A DNA stretch of 64,000 nucleotides from Cupriavidus sp. IDO (GTDB taxonomy: Bacteria > Pseudomonadota > Gammaproteobacteria > Burkholderiales > Burkholderiaceae), in NCBI RefSeq assembly GCF_000812465.1, contig NZ_JWMA01000044.1:124001-188000 (forward strand). Direction: 5' to 3'. Both the position numbers and the translations under genes were made by a program. Every line of letters begins with the position of its first letter. Position 1 is the first letter of the stretch. The notes below the pieces were generated by a model that made no database searches, had not been told where the DNA came from, and saw nothing but the letters and a program-made list of their open reading frames with translations. This document shows, in pieces, positions 49,619 to 58,600 of this stretch.

Positions 49619-50022
49619 CAATCGGGATTTACTGCCAAAGGCTTTCTTCAGCACGTCCCCATTTTCTGACTACGATTTCTGGCGGGGCCGTCCCACACCC
49701 AAACGTCGGTGTGTCAATGCATTGTGGGGGAAACTCCCCGGCATGGCAGTAACAAAATGTATCGTTTTGCAAGAAGTTGAAAGCTTGAGTCGGTGAAATC
49801 CGGCGCGTTGCGCACATTCCCCCAACTCGTGGCGCACTTTCCTCTGCTAACGTGCCTCTACCGTATCATTCCCCTCGGATTTTCTGTGTTCGTTTACGCA
49901 CAATCCTGTGCGGATGCCCGCGAATCATTTTCGCAGGTACGATTTGATATTCATGCCCGAATGATGCCGCCGGATCGAGGCGGCTAAATTTTTGCCAGAA
50001 CGACAAAATCGCGGAGAGTTGG

Positions 50023-50460
50023 ATGACACAAATGGACGAAGCGATACGCGCCATGCTGGCGATGAAGACGGTGGCCGTCGTCGGGCTGTCTGATCGTACG
50101 GATCGCCCAAGCAACGAAGTGGCCGAGTTCCTGCAACAGCACGGCTTCCGGATCGTGCCAGTGAACCCGCGTCATGCCGGCGATCACATCCTCGGCGAGC
50201 CTTGCCACGCCACGCTGGATGAAGCCGCCCGCGCCATCCGCGCAGACGGCGGACGGATCGACTGGGTAGACATCTTCCGCCGCGCGGAAGACACGCCGCC
50301 AGTGGTGGACGATGCCATTGCCATCGGCGCGCGCGGCATCTGGCTGCAGCTTGGCATTGTCAACGATCCGGCAGTGGCCAAGGCCCGTGCGGCCGGGCTG
50401 CTTGCCGTGCAGGACTGCTGCAGCAAGATTGAACTCTCGCGGCAACTGGAACTGTCCTGA
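50023..50460 (+). CDS. CoA-binding domain protein (YccU-like)
   Basis: This 145-residue protein consists of a single Rossmann-type CoA-binding domain. The N-terminal VAVVGLSDRTDRPSNEVAEFLQ, the VPVNPRH segment and the IWLQLGIVNDPAVAKARAAG helix with the QDCC turn match the CoA_binding_2 family. It has no catalytic domain attached. The cellular role of these small proteins is not settled. It is followed 16 bp later by an alpha/beta hydrolase, so the two may form an operon. A second ATG at 50032 is a possible start. Confidence 0.88.
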   Translation: MTQMDEAIRAMLAMKTVAVVGLSDRTDRPSNEVAEFLQQHGFRIVPVNPRHAGDHILGEPCHATLDEAARAIRADGGRIDWVDIFRRAEDTPPVVDDAIAIGARGIWLQLGIVNDPAVAKARAAGLLAVQDCCSKIELSRQLELS

Positions 50461-50476
50461 ATCCCCTAATCCGCAC

Positions 50477-51433
50477 ATGGCCATCGACCCGCAACTCCTC
50501 GCCTACTACCGCCGCCTGGCCGACCAATATTCCGGCCGCCCCGTACCCGTTGATGCGCCTGCAAGGCGTGCCCGCTTTGCCGAAGTGGCCGCGCCATCGG
50601 TAGCGGACGATCCGGATGGCATGGAGACCGTCGATCTGTCTCTTGCGCTGCCGGGCCGCACGCTGGCCGCACGCCTGTTCCGTCCGTCCGGCGTGGCGCG
50701 ACCGAGGCTGATCATTTACTTCCATGGCGGCGGCTGGGTGGTCGGCTCGCACGAAACCCACCACACGGTGGCCGCGTTGCTGGCTTCCGATACGGGCTGC
50801 GCGGTCGCCAGCATCGATTACCGCCTGGCGCCCGAATTTCCGTTCCCGGCGCCTTGCGACGACGCCGTGGAGGCCGTCCAGTGGTTTGCTGCCCGGCGTG
50901 CCGCGCTCGGGCTCGATCCGGATTTCCTCGCCGTTGCAGGCGACAGCGCCGGCGGCCACCTGGCCGCAGTGGCGGCGCAACAGGCGAACGCGCTCGCCGG
51001 TGATGACCTGGTCAGGGCGCAATTGCTGATCTACCCTGTGACGGCGCCGGTGCTCAGTTCGGAAAGCTATCGCGCGTTCGCCGATGGCCCCGGCCTCACG
51101 CGCGACGAAATGGCCTGGTTCTGGACCCAGTTCATCGGCGCCGACGCCCTGGCGCGCGGCGCGCAAACCGACGATCCCCGCATCCACCTGATGGCCGCGG
51201 CGCCGGCACGTCTGCCGCCGGCCAGCGTGGTGATGGTGGCCGCGCACGACGTGCTGCGCGACGACGGACTCGCCTATGCGGACTTCCTGGTTCGCCATGA
51301 CGCCCCCGTCATCACCATCGAAGCCAGCGGCATGACGCACGGTTTCGCACGCCTGCAACCCGACGCACCGCGCGCCCGCGAGTGGATGCGCCGGGCCGCG
51401 GCCGCTTTTGTCGATCTGCTGGACGACGCCTGA
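50477..51433 (+). CDS. Alpha/beta hydrolase of the hormone-sensitive lipase family
   Basis: This 318-residue esterase-like protein has the HSL oxyanion motif FHGGGWVVG and the nucleophile elbow GDSAGG. Candidate acid and base residues are Asp in VMVAAHDVLRDDG and His in MTHGFARL. There is no signal peptide. Family members split short-chain esters; the natural substrate is unknown. The ATG at 50477 starts the conserved cap region; a longer in-frame extension lies inside the preceding gene and is shadow. hemE starts 59 bp downstream. Confidence 0.9.
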   Translation: MAIDPQLLAYYRRLADQYSGRPVPVDAPARRARFAEVAAPSVADDPDGMETVDLSLALPGRTLAARLFRPSGVARPRLIIYFHGGGWVVGSHETHHTVAALLASDTGCAVASIDYRLAPEFPFPAPCDDAVEAVQWFAARRAALGLDPDFLAVAGDSAGGHLAAVAAQQANALAGDDLVRAQLLIYPVTAPVLSSESYRAFADGPGLTRDEMAWFWTQFIGADALARGAQTDDPRIHLMAAAPARLPPASVVMVAAHDVLRDDGLAYADFLVRHDAPVITIEASGMTHGFARLQPDAPRAREWMRRAAAAFVDLLDDA

Positions 51434-51492
51434 CCGATCCTGCAAACCGCCGGCGCGGCCCGCCCATCCCTTAGAATGGCGGTCTTACGAGG

Positions 51493-52584
51493 ATGACCAT
51501 GACCGCATTGCAGAACGATACTTTCCTGCGCGCGCTGCGCCGCCAGCCAACCGAGTACACGCCGCTGTGGCTGATGCGCCAGGCAGGCCGCTACCTGCCC
51601 GAGTACAACGCCACGCGTGCCCGCGCCGGAAGCTTCCTGGGTCTTGCCAAGAATCCCGCGTATGCCACCGAGGTGACCCTGCAGCCGCTGGATCGTTATC
51701 CGCTCGATGCGGCCATTCTCTTTTCCGACATCCTGACCGTCCCGGACGCGATGGGCCTGGGCCTGTCGTTCGCGCTGGGCGAGGGCCCGCGCTTCGCACA
51801 CCCGCTGCGTACCGAAGCTGACGTGCAGAAACTGGCGGTGCCCGACATGGCTTCGCTGCAATACGTCTTCGATGCCGTCAGCGAGATCCGCCGGGCCCTG
51901 GTGCAGGACGGCCGCCAGCGCGTACCGCTGATCGGATTCTCCGGCAGCCCGTGGACGCTGGCCTGCTACATGGTCGAAGGCGGCGGTTCGGACGATTTCC
52001 GCACGGTCAAGGCGATGATGTACGGCCGCCCCGACCTGATGCACCACATCCTCGACATCAACGCGCAGGCGGTGAGCGCCTACCTGAACGCTCAGATCGA
52101 GGCCGGCGCGCAGGCCGTCATGATTTTCGACACCTGGGGCGGCGCGCTGGCCGACGGCATGTACCAGGCGTTCTCGCTGGCCTATATGCGCCGAGTGCTG
52201 GCCGGGCTCAAGCGCGAGCACAACGGCGAGCAGATCCCCGCCATCGTCTTTACCAAGGGCGGTGGCCTGTGGCTGGAAGGCCTTGCCGATACCGGTGCCG
52301 ATGCCATCGGCCTGGACTGGACCGTGAACCTGGCCGAAGCACGCCGGCGCACCGGCGGCCGCGTCGCCCTGCAAGGCAATATCGATCCGACCGTGCTGTT
52401 CGCACCGGAGGCGGCCATTCGCGAGCAGGTACGTGGCGTACTGGACAGCTACGCAGCCGGCGGCGGCAGCGATGGCCACGTCTTCAACCTCGGGCACGGT
52501 ATCTCTCAGTTCACTCCGCCCGAGAGTGTTGCCGTGCTGGTCGATGAGGTTCATCGCTACAGCTGTCAACTGCGCGCCCGATAA
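51493..52584 (+). CDS. hemE: Uroporphyrinogen decarboxylase HemE
   Basis: This cytoplasmic enzyme removes four carboxyl groups from uroporphyrinogen III to give coproporphyrinogen III in heme synthesis. The 363-residue protein has the N-terminal signature [15 protein letters not shown], with the expected arginines, and the second signature [20 protein letters not shown]. The catalytic Asp region [12 protein letters not shown] is present. The ATG at 51499 is an alternative to the one at 51493. It precedes an unusual AT-rich gap. Confidence 0.97.
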   Translation: MTMTALQNDTFLRALRRQPTEYTPLWLMRQAGRYLPEYNATRARAGSFLGLAKNPAYATEVTLQPLDRYPLDAAILFSDILTVPDAMGLGLSFALGEGPRFAHPLRTEADVQKLAVPDMASLQYVFDAVSEIRRALVQDGRQRVPLIGFSGSPWTLACYMVEGGGSDDFRTVKAMMYGRPDLMHHILDINAQAVSAYLNAQIEAGAQAVMIFDTWGGALADGMYQAFSLAYMRRVLAGLKREHNGEQIPAIVFTKGGGLWLEGLADTGADAIGLDWTVNLAEARRRTGGRVALQGNIDPTVLFAPEAAIREQVRGVLDSYAAGGGSDGHVFNLGHGISQFTPPESVAVLVDEVHRYSCQLRAR

Positions 52585-52770
52585 GGTGTGACGGCGGCGT
52601 TGTTTCCTTTGCAGGAGCGGAACATGCGCTGCCGGTGTTTCCCCGCGTTGCAGCGATTTCCAGGCACGCGGCGCGCGGTGCAGTGGAAGGCGCGCAGGAC
52701 GGTCTGTCAAGTAAACTATTTTGCGTCGATACGCCAAAAAGGTGCTCGGACTTGACTGTCAAGGCTTGAC

Positions 52771-52779
52771 TTATGCACA
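52771..52779 (+). promoter_or_regulatory. DnaA box 1
   Basis: TTATGCACA fits the strict consensus TTATNCACA. It directly follows a repeated CTTGAC motif. Confidence 0.6.
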
Positions 52780-52949
52780 CCAATAGGTTTGCCGCAGTGC
52801 AAGACGGGGTTAGTCCTTAACTCATCTGGGGGATGTTCGCAAGCCCTTGATTATTAAGGACTTGGAAGTTTTTCAAAGCCCGGGTGGATGCCGATGAAAC
52901 CCTTGTTTTTTGGGCCTTGGCGGAAAGTTAGCTCGACTTTTCAACAAAG

Positions 52950-52958
52950 TTATCCACA
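52950..52958 (+). promoter_or_regulatory. DnaA box 2
   Basis: TTATCCACA is the highest-affinity form of the DnaA box. It lies 194 bp upstream of the priA start codon, in the same orientation as box 1. Confidence 0.65.
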
Positions 52959-53143
52959 GGGGCGGCGGAATTAGTGGAAAACCAGTCATCTATCATCGAC
53001 TTAGGGCCACATTTAAAGTTTTACTTTAAGTTGATGTTGCGCCGCATCCAAATTTTAAGCCGCTACTTAGGTAACTGCATCCTGCACAACGATTGCGCAG
53101 GCACCATGCACCATCGCCGCTCCCGGTGGCCGGGGAAGGCCGG

Positions 53144-55456
53144 ATGAATCCGGGTCCCCAGGCCGCGCTGTCGGCGGCGGCGTCTCCTGCCGCCGCCGCC
53201 GACGCTCTGCCCATTCTCCGGGTAGCGCTTGATACGCCCGCCGACGACTGCTTCGACTACCTTGCGACGCCCGATGTCCGTCCCGGCGACCTCGTCGTGG
53301 TCCCGTTCGGCCGCCGCAGCGTGGTGGGCGTCGCTGTCGAATGCGCGGAGGACTCTGAGGTGCCGCCCGACCGCATCCGGGCAGTCGCGGCCCGGCTGGA
53401 CTGGATGCCGCCGCTGGACAGCCACTGGATCGAACTGGCCGGCTTTGCCGCACGATACTACCAGCGCCGGCTGGGCGAGGTAATGCTGCCGGCCTTGCCG
53501 CCCGCCTTGCGCGAGGCCGAGGGCTGGGCCCGGCTCGGACAGCGTGCGCGCGCCGACGAGTACCGCCTGCTGCCGCAACACGCCGCCGATCTGCTGGCCG
53601 CCGTGCCGCCGCGCGCGCGCAGCGTCCGTGCACTGGCCCAGGTGCTGGCCGATCGTGCCGCTGGCGGGCAGGCCGAGCCCATCAGCCTTTTCGAGGCCCG
53701 CGAACTCTGCGCAGCGGCCCCGGCCCGGCTGGCCGAATGGCTGGAGGCCGGCTGGGTCGAGGCGCGGCAGTGCGATCGTCCGCTGCTCGCCACGGCGCCG
53801 GAGCAAGCGCCCTCGGTCGCCCCGCCGCTGCACGAGGAACAGCGCGCCGCCGTCGACGCCATCGGGTCAGCGCAAGGCTTTGCCCCGTTCCTGCTGCACG
53901 GCGTCACCGGCAGCGGCAAGACCGAGGTCTACCTGCACGCCATGGCAACCGTGCTGGCACGCGACGCGCAGGCCCAGGTGCTGATGCTGGTCCCCGAAAT
54001 CAACCTCACGCCGCAGCTCCAGAGCCGCATCGCCGCGCGCTTTCCACACTTGCCGCTGGCAGTGCTGCACAGCGGCCTGGCCGATCAGGAGCGCAGCCTG
54101 CAATGGCTGGCTGCCCATCGCGGCGAGGCGCGCATCGTGCTGGGCACCCGGATGGCGGTCATGGCATCGCTGCCCCATCTGGCGCTGATCGTGGTGGACG
54201 AGGAGCACGACACTTCGTACAAGCAGCAGGAAGGCCTGCGCTACTCGGCGCGCGACCTGACCGTGTGGCGTGCCAAGCAGCTCGAAATCCCGGTGGTGCT
54301 GGGTTCGGCCACGCCGTCGATGGAAACCTGGTGGCGGGCCGAGCAGGGCTCGTATCGCAAGCTGGTGCTGCGCGAGCGGGCACAGGCCGACGCAACCCTG
54401 CCCACCGTGCGCCTGATCGATCTCAATCATGAGCGCCAGCGGCAACGTACGCTGTTTGAAGGGCTTTCGGTGCCGCTGCTCGATGCCATCGATGCGCGCC
54501 TGTCGCGCGGCGAGCAGAGCCTGCTGTTCCTGAACCGGCGCGGCTATGCGCCGGTGATTGCCTGCGACAGTTGCGGCTGGCTGTCGGGCTGCCCGCGCTG
54601 CTCGGCATACATGGTCCTGCACCGCCCTGAGCGCCGCCTGCGCTGCCACCATTGCGGCCTTGAGGCGCCGGTGCCACATCACTGCCCGGATTGCGGCAAC
54701 GTCGATATCGCGCCGCTCGGGCGTGGCACGCAGCGCATCGAGGAGGCCCTGGCGGCCCGTTTCCCGCAGGCGCGCATCGCCCGTATCGACGCCGACTCCA
54801 CACGGCGCAAGGGCAGCGCCCAGGCCATGTTCGACGAGGTCCACGCGGGCGAGGTGGACATCCTGGTCGGCACCCAGATGGTCGCCAAGGGGCATGACTT
54901 CCAGCGCGTCACGCTGGTGGGTATTGTCCATCCGGATGCCGCCATGTTCAGCCACGACTTCCGCGCTGCCGAGCACCTGTTCGCTTCCCTGATGCAGGTG
55001 GCCGGACGGGCAGGGCGGGCCGGGCTCGCGGGCGAGGTCATGATCCAGACGCGCTATCCGGATACCCCGGCATTGCAGGCGCTGGTACGCCATGACTATG
55101 ATGGATTCGCTGCCAGCCAGTTGCGCGAACGCCGGCAGGCCGGGTTGCCCCCGTTCTGCTATCAGGTGCTGGTCACGGCCGAGCATGGGCAACTGGAGAG
55201 AGCCTTGCAGTTCCTGCAGAGCGCGCGCCTGCTGGCTGACCAATGCCGGATGGCGCCGGAGGTGCAACTCCATGACCCGGTGCCGATGTCGATGGTCCGG
55301 ATCGCCAACCGGGAGCGCGCGCAGATGCTGGTCGAGGCCACTTCACGACCGGCGTTGCAACGGTTTATCGGAGAGTGGGTCCAAACTTTCGCAGAAGTGG
55401 GAACGCAGGTGAAGGGCGTCCGGTGGCAGTTGGAGATCGACCCGTTGAGGATCTGA
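53144..55456 (+). CDS. priA: Primosomal replication protein N' (PriA helicase)
   Basis: PriA recognises stalled forks and D-loops and reloads the replisome. The 770-residue protein has the N-terminal DNA-binding domain (after a 24-residue Ala/Pro-rich start), Walker A GVTGSGKT (253-260) and the DEAH-type box DEEHD. Eight zinc-ligand cysteines follow in two clusters (CDSCGWLSGCPRC and CHHCGLEAPVPHHCPDC), with the superfamily 2 motifs after them. I choose the ATG at 53144, which has GGGGAAGG upstream. A TTG-initiated extension to 53093 has less support. The DnaA boxes upstream hint at a link to replication control. Confidence 0.95.
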   Translation: MNPGPQAALSAAASPAAAADALPILRVALDTPADDCFDYLATPDVRPGDLVVVPFGRRSVVGVAVECAEDSEVPPDRIRAVAARLDWMPPLDSHWIELAGFAARYYQRRLGEVMLPALPPALREAEGWARLGQRARADEYRLLPQHAADLLAAVPPRARSVRALAQVLADRAAGGQAEPISLFEARELCAAAPARLAEWLEAGWVEARQCDRPLLATAPEQAPSVAPPLHEEQRAAVDAIGSAQGFAPFLLHGVTGSGKTEVYLHAMATVLARDAQAQVLMLVPEINLTPQLQSRIAARFPHLPLAVLHSGLADQERSLQWLAAHRGEARIVLGTRMAVMASLPHLALIVVDEEHDTSYKQQEGLRYSARDLTVWRAKQLEIPVVLGSATPSMETWWRAEQGSYRKLVLRERAQADATLPTVRLIDLNHERQRQRTLFEGLSVPLLDAIDARLSRGEQSLLFLNRRGYAPVIACDSCGWLSGCPRCSAYMVLHRPERRLRCHHCGLEAPVPHHCPDCGNVDIAPLGRGTQRIEEALAARFPQARIARIDADSTRRKGSAQAMFDEVHAGEVDILVGTQMVAKGHDFQRVTLVGIVHPDAAMFSHDFRAAEHLFASLMQVAGRAGRAGLAGEVMIQTRYPDTPALQALVRHDYDGFAASQLRERRQAGLPPFCYQVLVTAEHGQLERALQFLQSARLLADQCRMAPEVQLHDPVPMSMVRIANRERAQMLVEATSRPALQRFIGEWVQTFAEVGTQVKGVRWQLEIDPLRI

Positions 55457-55479
55457 CTGGCTATGAGCCTATGATATTG

Positions 55480-55528
55480 GTGCAACCCGCAGACAACGTC
55501 GTTTACTAGTGGTTGCACTAGGTTGCAC
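55480..55528. promoter_or_regulatory. PutA operator cluster (GTTGCA motifs)
   Basis: GGTTGCAC occurs twice in tandem (55511-55518 and 55521-55528), and its reverse complement GTGCAACC lies at 55480-55487. The core GTTGCA is the known operator of the E. coli PutA ribbon-helix-helix domain. The cluster lies about 125-175 bp upstream of putA, whose product has that domain. Confidence 0.75.
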
Positions 55529-55653
55529 CTCTGCGTTTCTCAGGAGTAAGATCGCGCCAGCTCACAGGCTGCGGCCGGTCGCGCGCCCATGCCTTGCCGC
55601 ATGTTCGCGGTAGCACCGTCCGTCTGCCTAACGTCTTACGGAGAATTGCTCGC

Positions 55654-58600
55654 ATGGCCACCACTACTCTCGGCGTCAAGCTCGACGACGCCTCGCGCGA
55701 TCGCCTCAAGCGCGTCGCCCAATCCATCGACCGCACGCCCCACTGGCTGATCAAGCAGGCCATCTTTACCTACCTGGAACAGGTCGAGCGCGGGCAGTGG
55801 CCGCATGAGACCAGCGCCGCCGGTACCGCCGAGCCGGATAGCACCGATGGTGCCGATACCGGGCATATGGACGCCGTGCCGCAACCGTTTCTCGAATTCG
55901 CCCAGAGCATCCAGCCGCAGTCGGTGCTGCGTGCCGCCATTACCTCCGCCTATCGGCGCCCGGAGACCGATTGCGTTCCGGTGCTGCTAGAGCAGGCCCG
56001 CCTGCCGCAGCAGCAGGCCGAGGCCGCTATCAAGATGGCAAAGACGCTGGCCACCCGCCTGCGCGAGCAGAAGGTCGGCAGCGGCCGCGAAGGGCTGGTG
56101 CAAGGGCTGATCCAGGAGTTCTCGCTGTCGTCCCAGGAAGGCGTGGCGCTGATGTGCCTGGCCGAGGCGCTGCTGCGCATCCCCGACAAGGCTACCCGAG
56201 ACGCACTGATCCGCGACAAGATCAGCGGCGCCAACTGGCAGTCGCACCTGGGCCAGAGCCCGTCGCTGTTTGTCAACGCCGCCACCTGGGGTCTGCTGCT
56301 GACCGGCAAGCTGGTTGCCACCCACACCGAATCGGGCCTGACCAAGGCGCTCACGCGCATCATCGGCAAGGGCGGCGAGCCGCTGATCCGCAAGGGCGTG
56401 GACATGGCCATGCGCCTGATGGGCGAGCAGTTCGTTACCGGCGAGACCATTTCCGAAGCGCTGGCCAACGCCCGCAAGTACGAAGCCGAAGGCTTCCGCT
56501 ACTCCTACGACATGCTGGGCGAGGCCGCCATGACCGAGGCCGACGCGCAGCGTTACCTCGCCTCGTATGAGCAGGCCATCCACGCCATCGGCCAGGCCTC
56601 GCGCGGCCGTGGCATCTACGAAGGCCCGGGCATCTCGATCAAGCTGTCGGCGCTGCACCCGCGCTACAGCCGTGCGCAGCACGAGCGCGTGGTCAGCGAG
56701 CTGTACGAACGCCTGAAGTCGCTCACGTTGCTGGCGCGCCAGTACGACATCGGCATCAATATCGACGCCGAGGAAGCCGACCGCCTGGAGATCTCGCTCG
56801 ACCTGCTGGAGCGCCTGTGCTTCGAGCCCGAGCTGGCCGGCTGGAACGGCATCGGCTTCGTGGTGCAGGGCTACCAGAAGCGCTGCCCGTTCGTGATCGA
56901 TTTCCTGATCGACCTCGCTCGCCGCAGCCGCCACCGCCTGATGATCCGCCTGGTCAAGGGCGCCTATTGGGACAGCGAGATCAAGCGCGGCCAGGTCGAC
57001 GGCCTGGAGGGCTATCCGGTCTATACGCGCAAGGTCTACACGGACGTGTCGTATGTCGCCTGCGCGCGCAAGCTGCTGTCGGTGCCGGACGCGATCTACC
57101 CGCAGTTCGCCACGCACAACGCGCACACGCTGTCGGCCATCTACCAGATCGCCGGCCACAACTATTATCCCGGCCAGTACGAGTTCCAGTGCCTGCACGG
57201 CATGGGCGAGCCGCTGTACGACCAGGTGGTCGGCGCCACCGCCGACGGCAAGTTCAACCGCCCGTGCCGCATCTACGCGCCGGTGGGCACGCACGAGACG
57301 CTGCTGGCCTACCTGGTGCGCCGCCTGCTGGAAAACGGCGCGAACACCTCGTTCGTCAACCGCATTGCCGATGACAGCATCTCGCTCGACGAACTGGTGG
57401 CCGATCCGGTCGCCGTGGTCGAAGCCATGCACCGCGAGGAGGGCGTGCTCGGCCTGCCGCACCCGCGTATCCCGTCGCCGCGCACGCTGTATGGCAAGAG
57501 CCGACCGAATTCGGCCGGCATCGATCTCTCGAACGAACATCGCCTGGCCTCGCTGTCTTCGGCGCTGCTCGCCGGCACCAACGAACGCGCTGTGGCCGCG
57601 CCGCTGCTGGGCGCCGAGGTGCCGCGCGCGGCCGACGCCGTGGCGGCCCCGGTGCTGAACCCGGCCGACCACCGCGACGTAGTGGGCCACGTCACCGAGG
57701 CCAGCCAGGCCGAGGTCGAGGCCGCGCTGCAGGCAGCCGTCAATACCGCGCCGATCTGGCAGGCCACGCCGCCCGACGTGCGCGCCGCCGCGCTGGAACG
57801 CGCCGCCGACCTGATGGAAGCCCAGATGCAGTCGCTGATGGGCATCATCATGCGCGAGGCGGGCAAGACCTTCTCCAACGCTATTGCCGAAGTGCGCGAG
57901 GCCGTCGATTTCCTGCGTTATTACGCCGCCGAGATCCGCCGCAGCTTCGACAACGACACTCACCGCCCGCTGGGCCCGGTGGTCTGCATCAGCCCGTGGA
58001 ACTTCCCGCTGGCGATTTTCACCGGCCAGGTGGCCGCGGCGCTGGCCGCCGGCAACCCGGTGCTGGCCAAGCCCGCCGAGCAGACCCCGCTGATCGCCGC
58101 CGCCGCCGTGCGCCTGCTGCGCGAAGCCGGCGTGCCGGCCGGGGCGGTGCAGCTGCTGCCGGGCCGCGGCGAGACCGTGGGCGCCGCGCTGGTTGGCGAT
58201 GCCCGCGTCAAGGGCGTGATGTTCACCGGCTCGACCGAAGTGGCGCGCCTGCTGCAGCGTAATGTCGCCGGCCGCCTGGATGCCGCCGGCCGCCCGATCC
58301 CGCTGATCGCCGAAACCGGCGGCCAGAACGCGATGATCGTCGATTCGTCGGCCCTGGCCGAACAAGTGGTGGGCGACGTGCTTACCTCCGCTTTCGACTC
58401 CGCCGGCCAGCGCTGCTCGGCACTGCGCGTGCTGTGCCTGCAGGAAGACGTGGCCGACCGCGTGCTGGAAATGCTCAAGGGCGCAATGAGCGAGCTGACC
58501 ATGGCCAATCCGGACCGGCTGTCCACCGACGTAGGCCCGGTGATCGATGACGAGGCGCGCGGCAATATCGTCCGTCATATCGACGCCATGCGCGCCAAGG

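Larger units (their letters stand above)
49312..50022. other. Gene-free, AT-richer region with hairpins
   Basis: This 711-bp gap holds the atp terminator (49363-49386) and, beyond it, about 630 bp without a credible gene; short frames in it show no family features. A 15-bp hairpin lies at 49586-49618 and a smaller one at 49694-49713. The sequence from about 49770 to 49980 is clearly less GC-rich than the surrounding genes. A non-coding RNA or a decayed region are both possible. Confidence 0.5.
52585..53143. other. AT-rich hemE-priA gap with two DnaA boxes
   Basis: This 559-bp region carries two perfect DnaA boxes on the same strand: TTATGCACA (52771-52779) and TTATCCACA (52950-52958). It also has several inverted repeats: TTGAC-T-GTCAA (52752-52762), AGTCCTTAA/TTAAGGACT (52812-52820 with 52854-52862), TTTTGCGT/ACGCCAAAA (52719-52739, one bulge) and TTAAAGT-TTT-ACTTTAA (53013-53029). 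The base composition is clearly AT-richer than the genes. No open frame of note is seen. It could be a replication-linked or DnaA-controlled regulatory region. Confidence 0.55.

Noticed and set aside
49342..49817. Several short frames (60-136 codons) after the atp terminator
   Set aside because: Compositions are not protein-like, they overlap each other and the terminator, and none has a convincing ribosome binding site.
52585..53143. Calling the hemE-priA gap the chromosomal origin outright
   Set aside because: Only two DnaA boxes are present and dnaA is not in the window. GC skew over the whole chromosome would be needed, so it is kept as a hypothesis.
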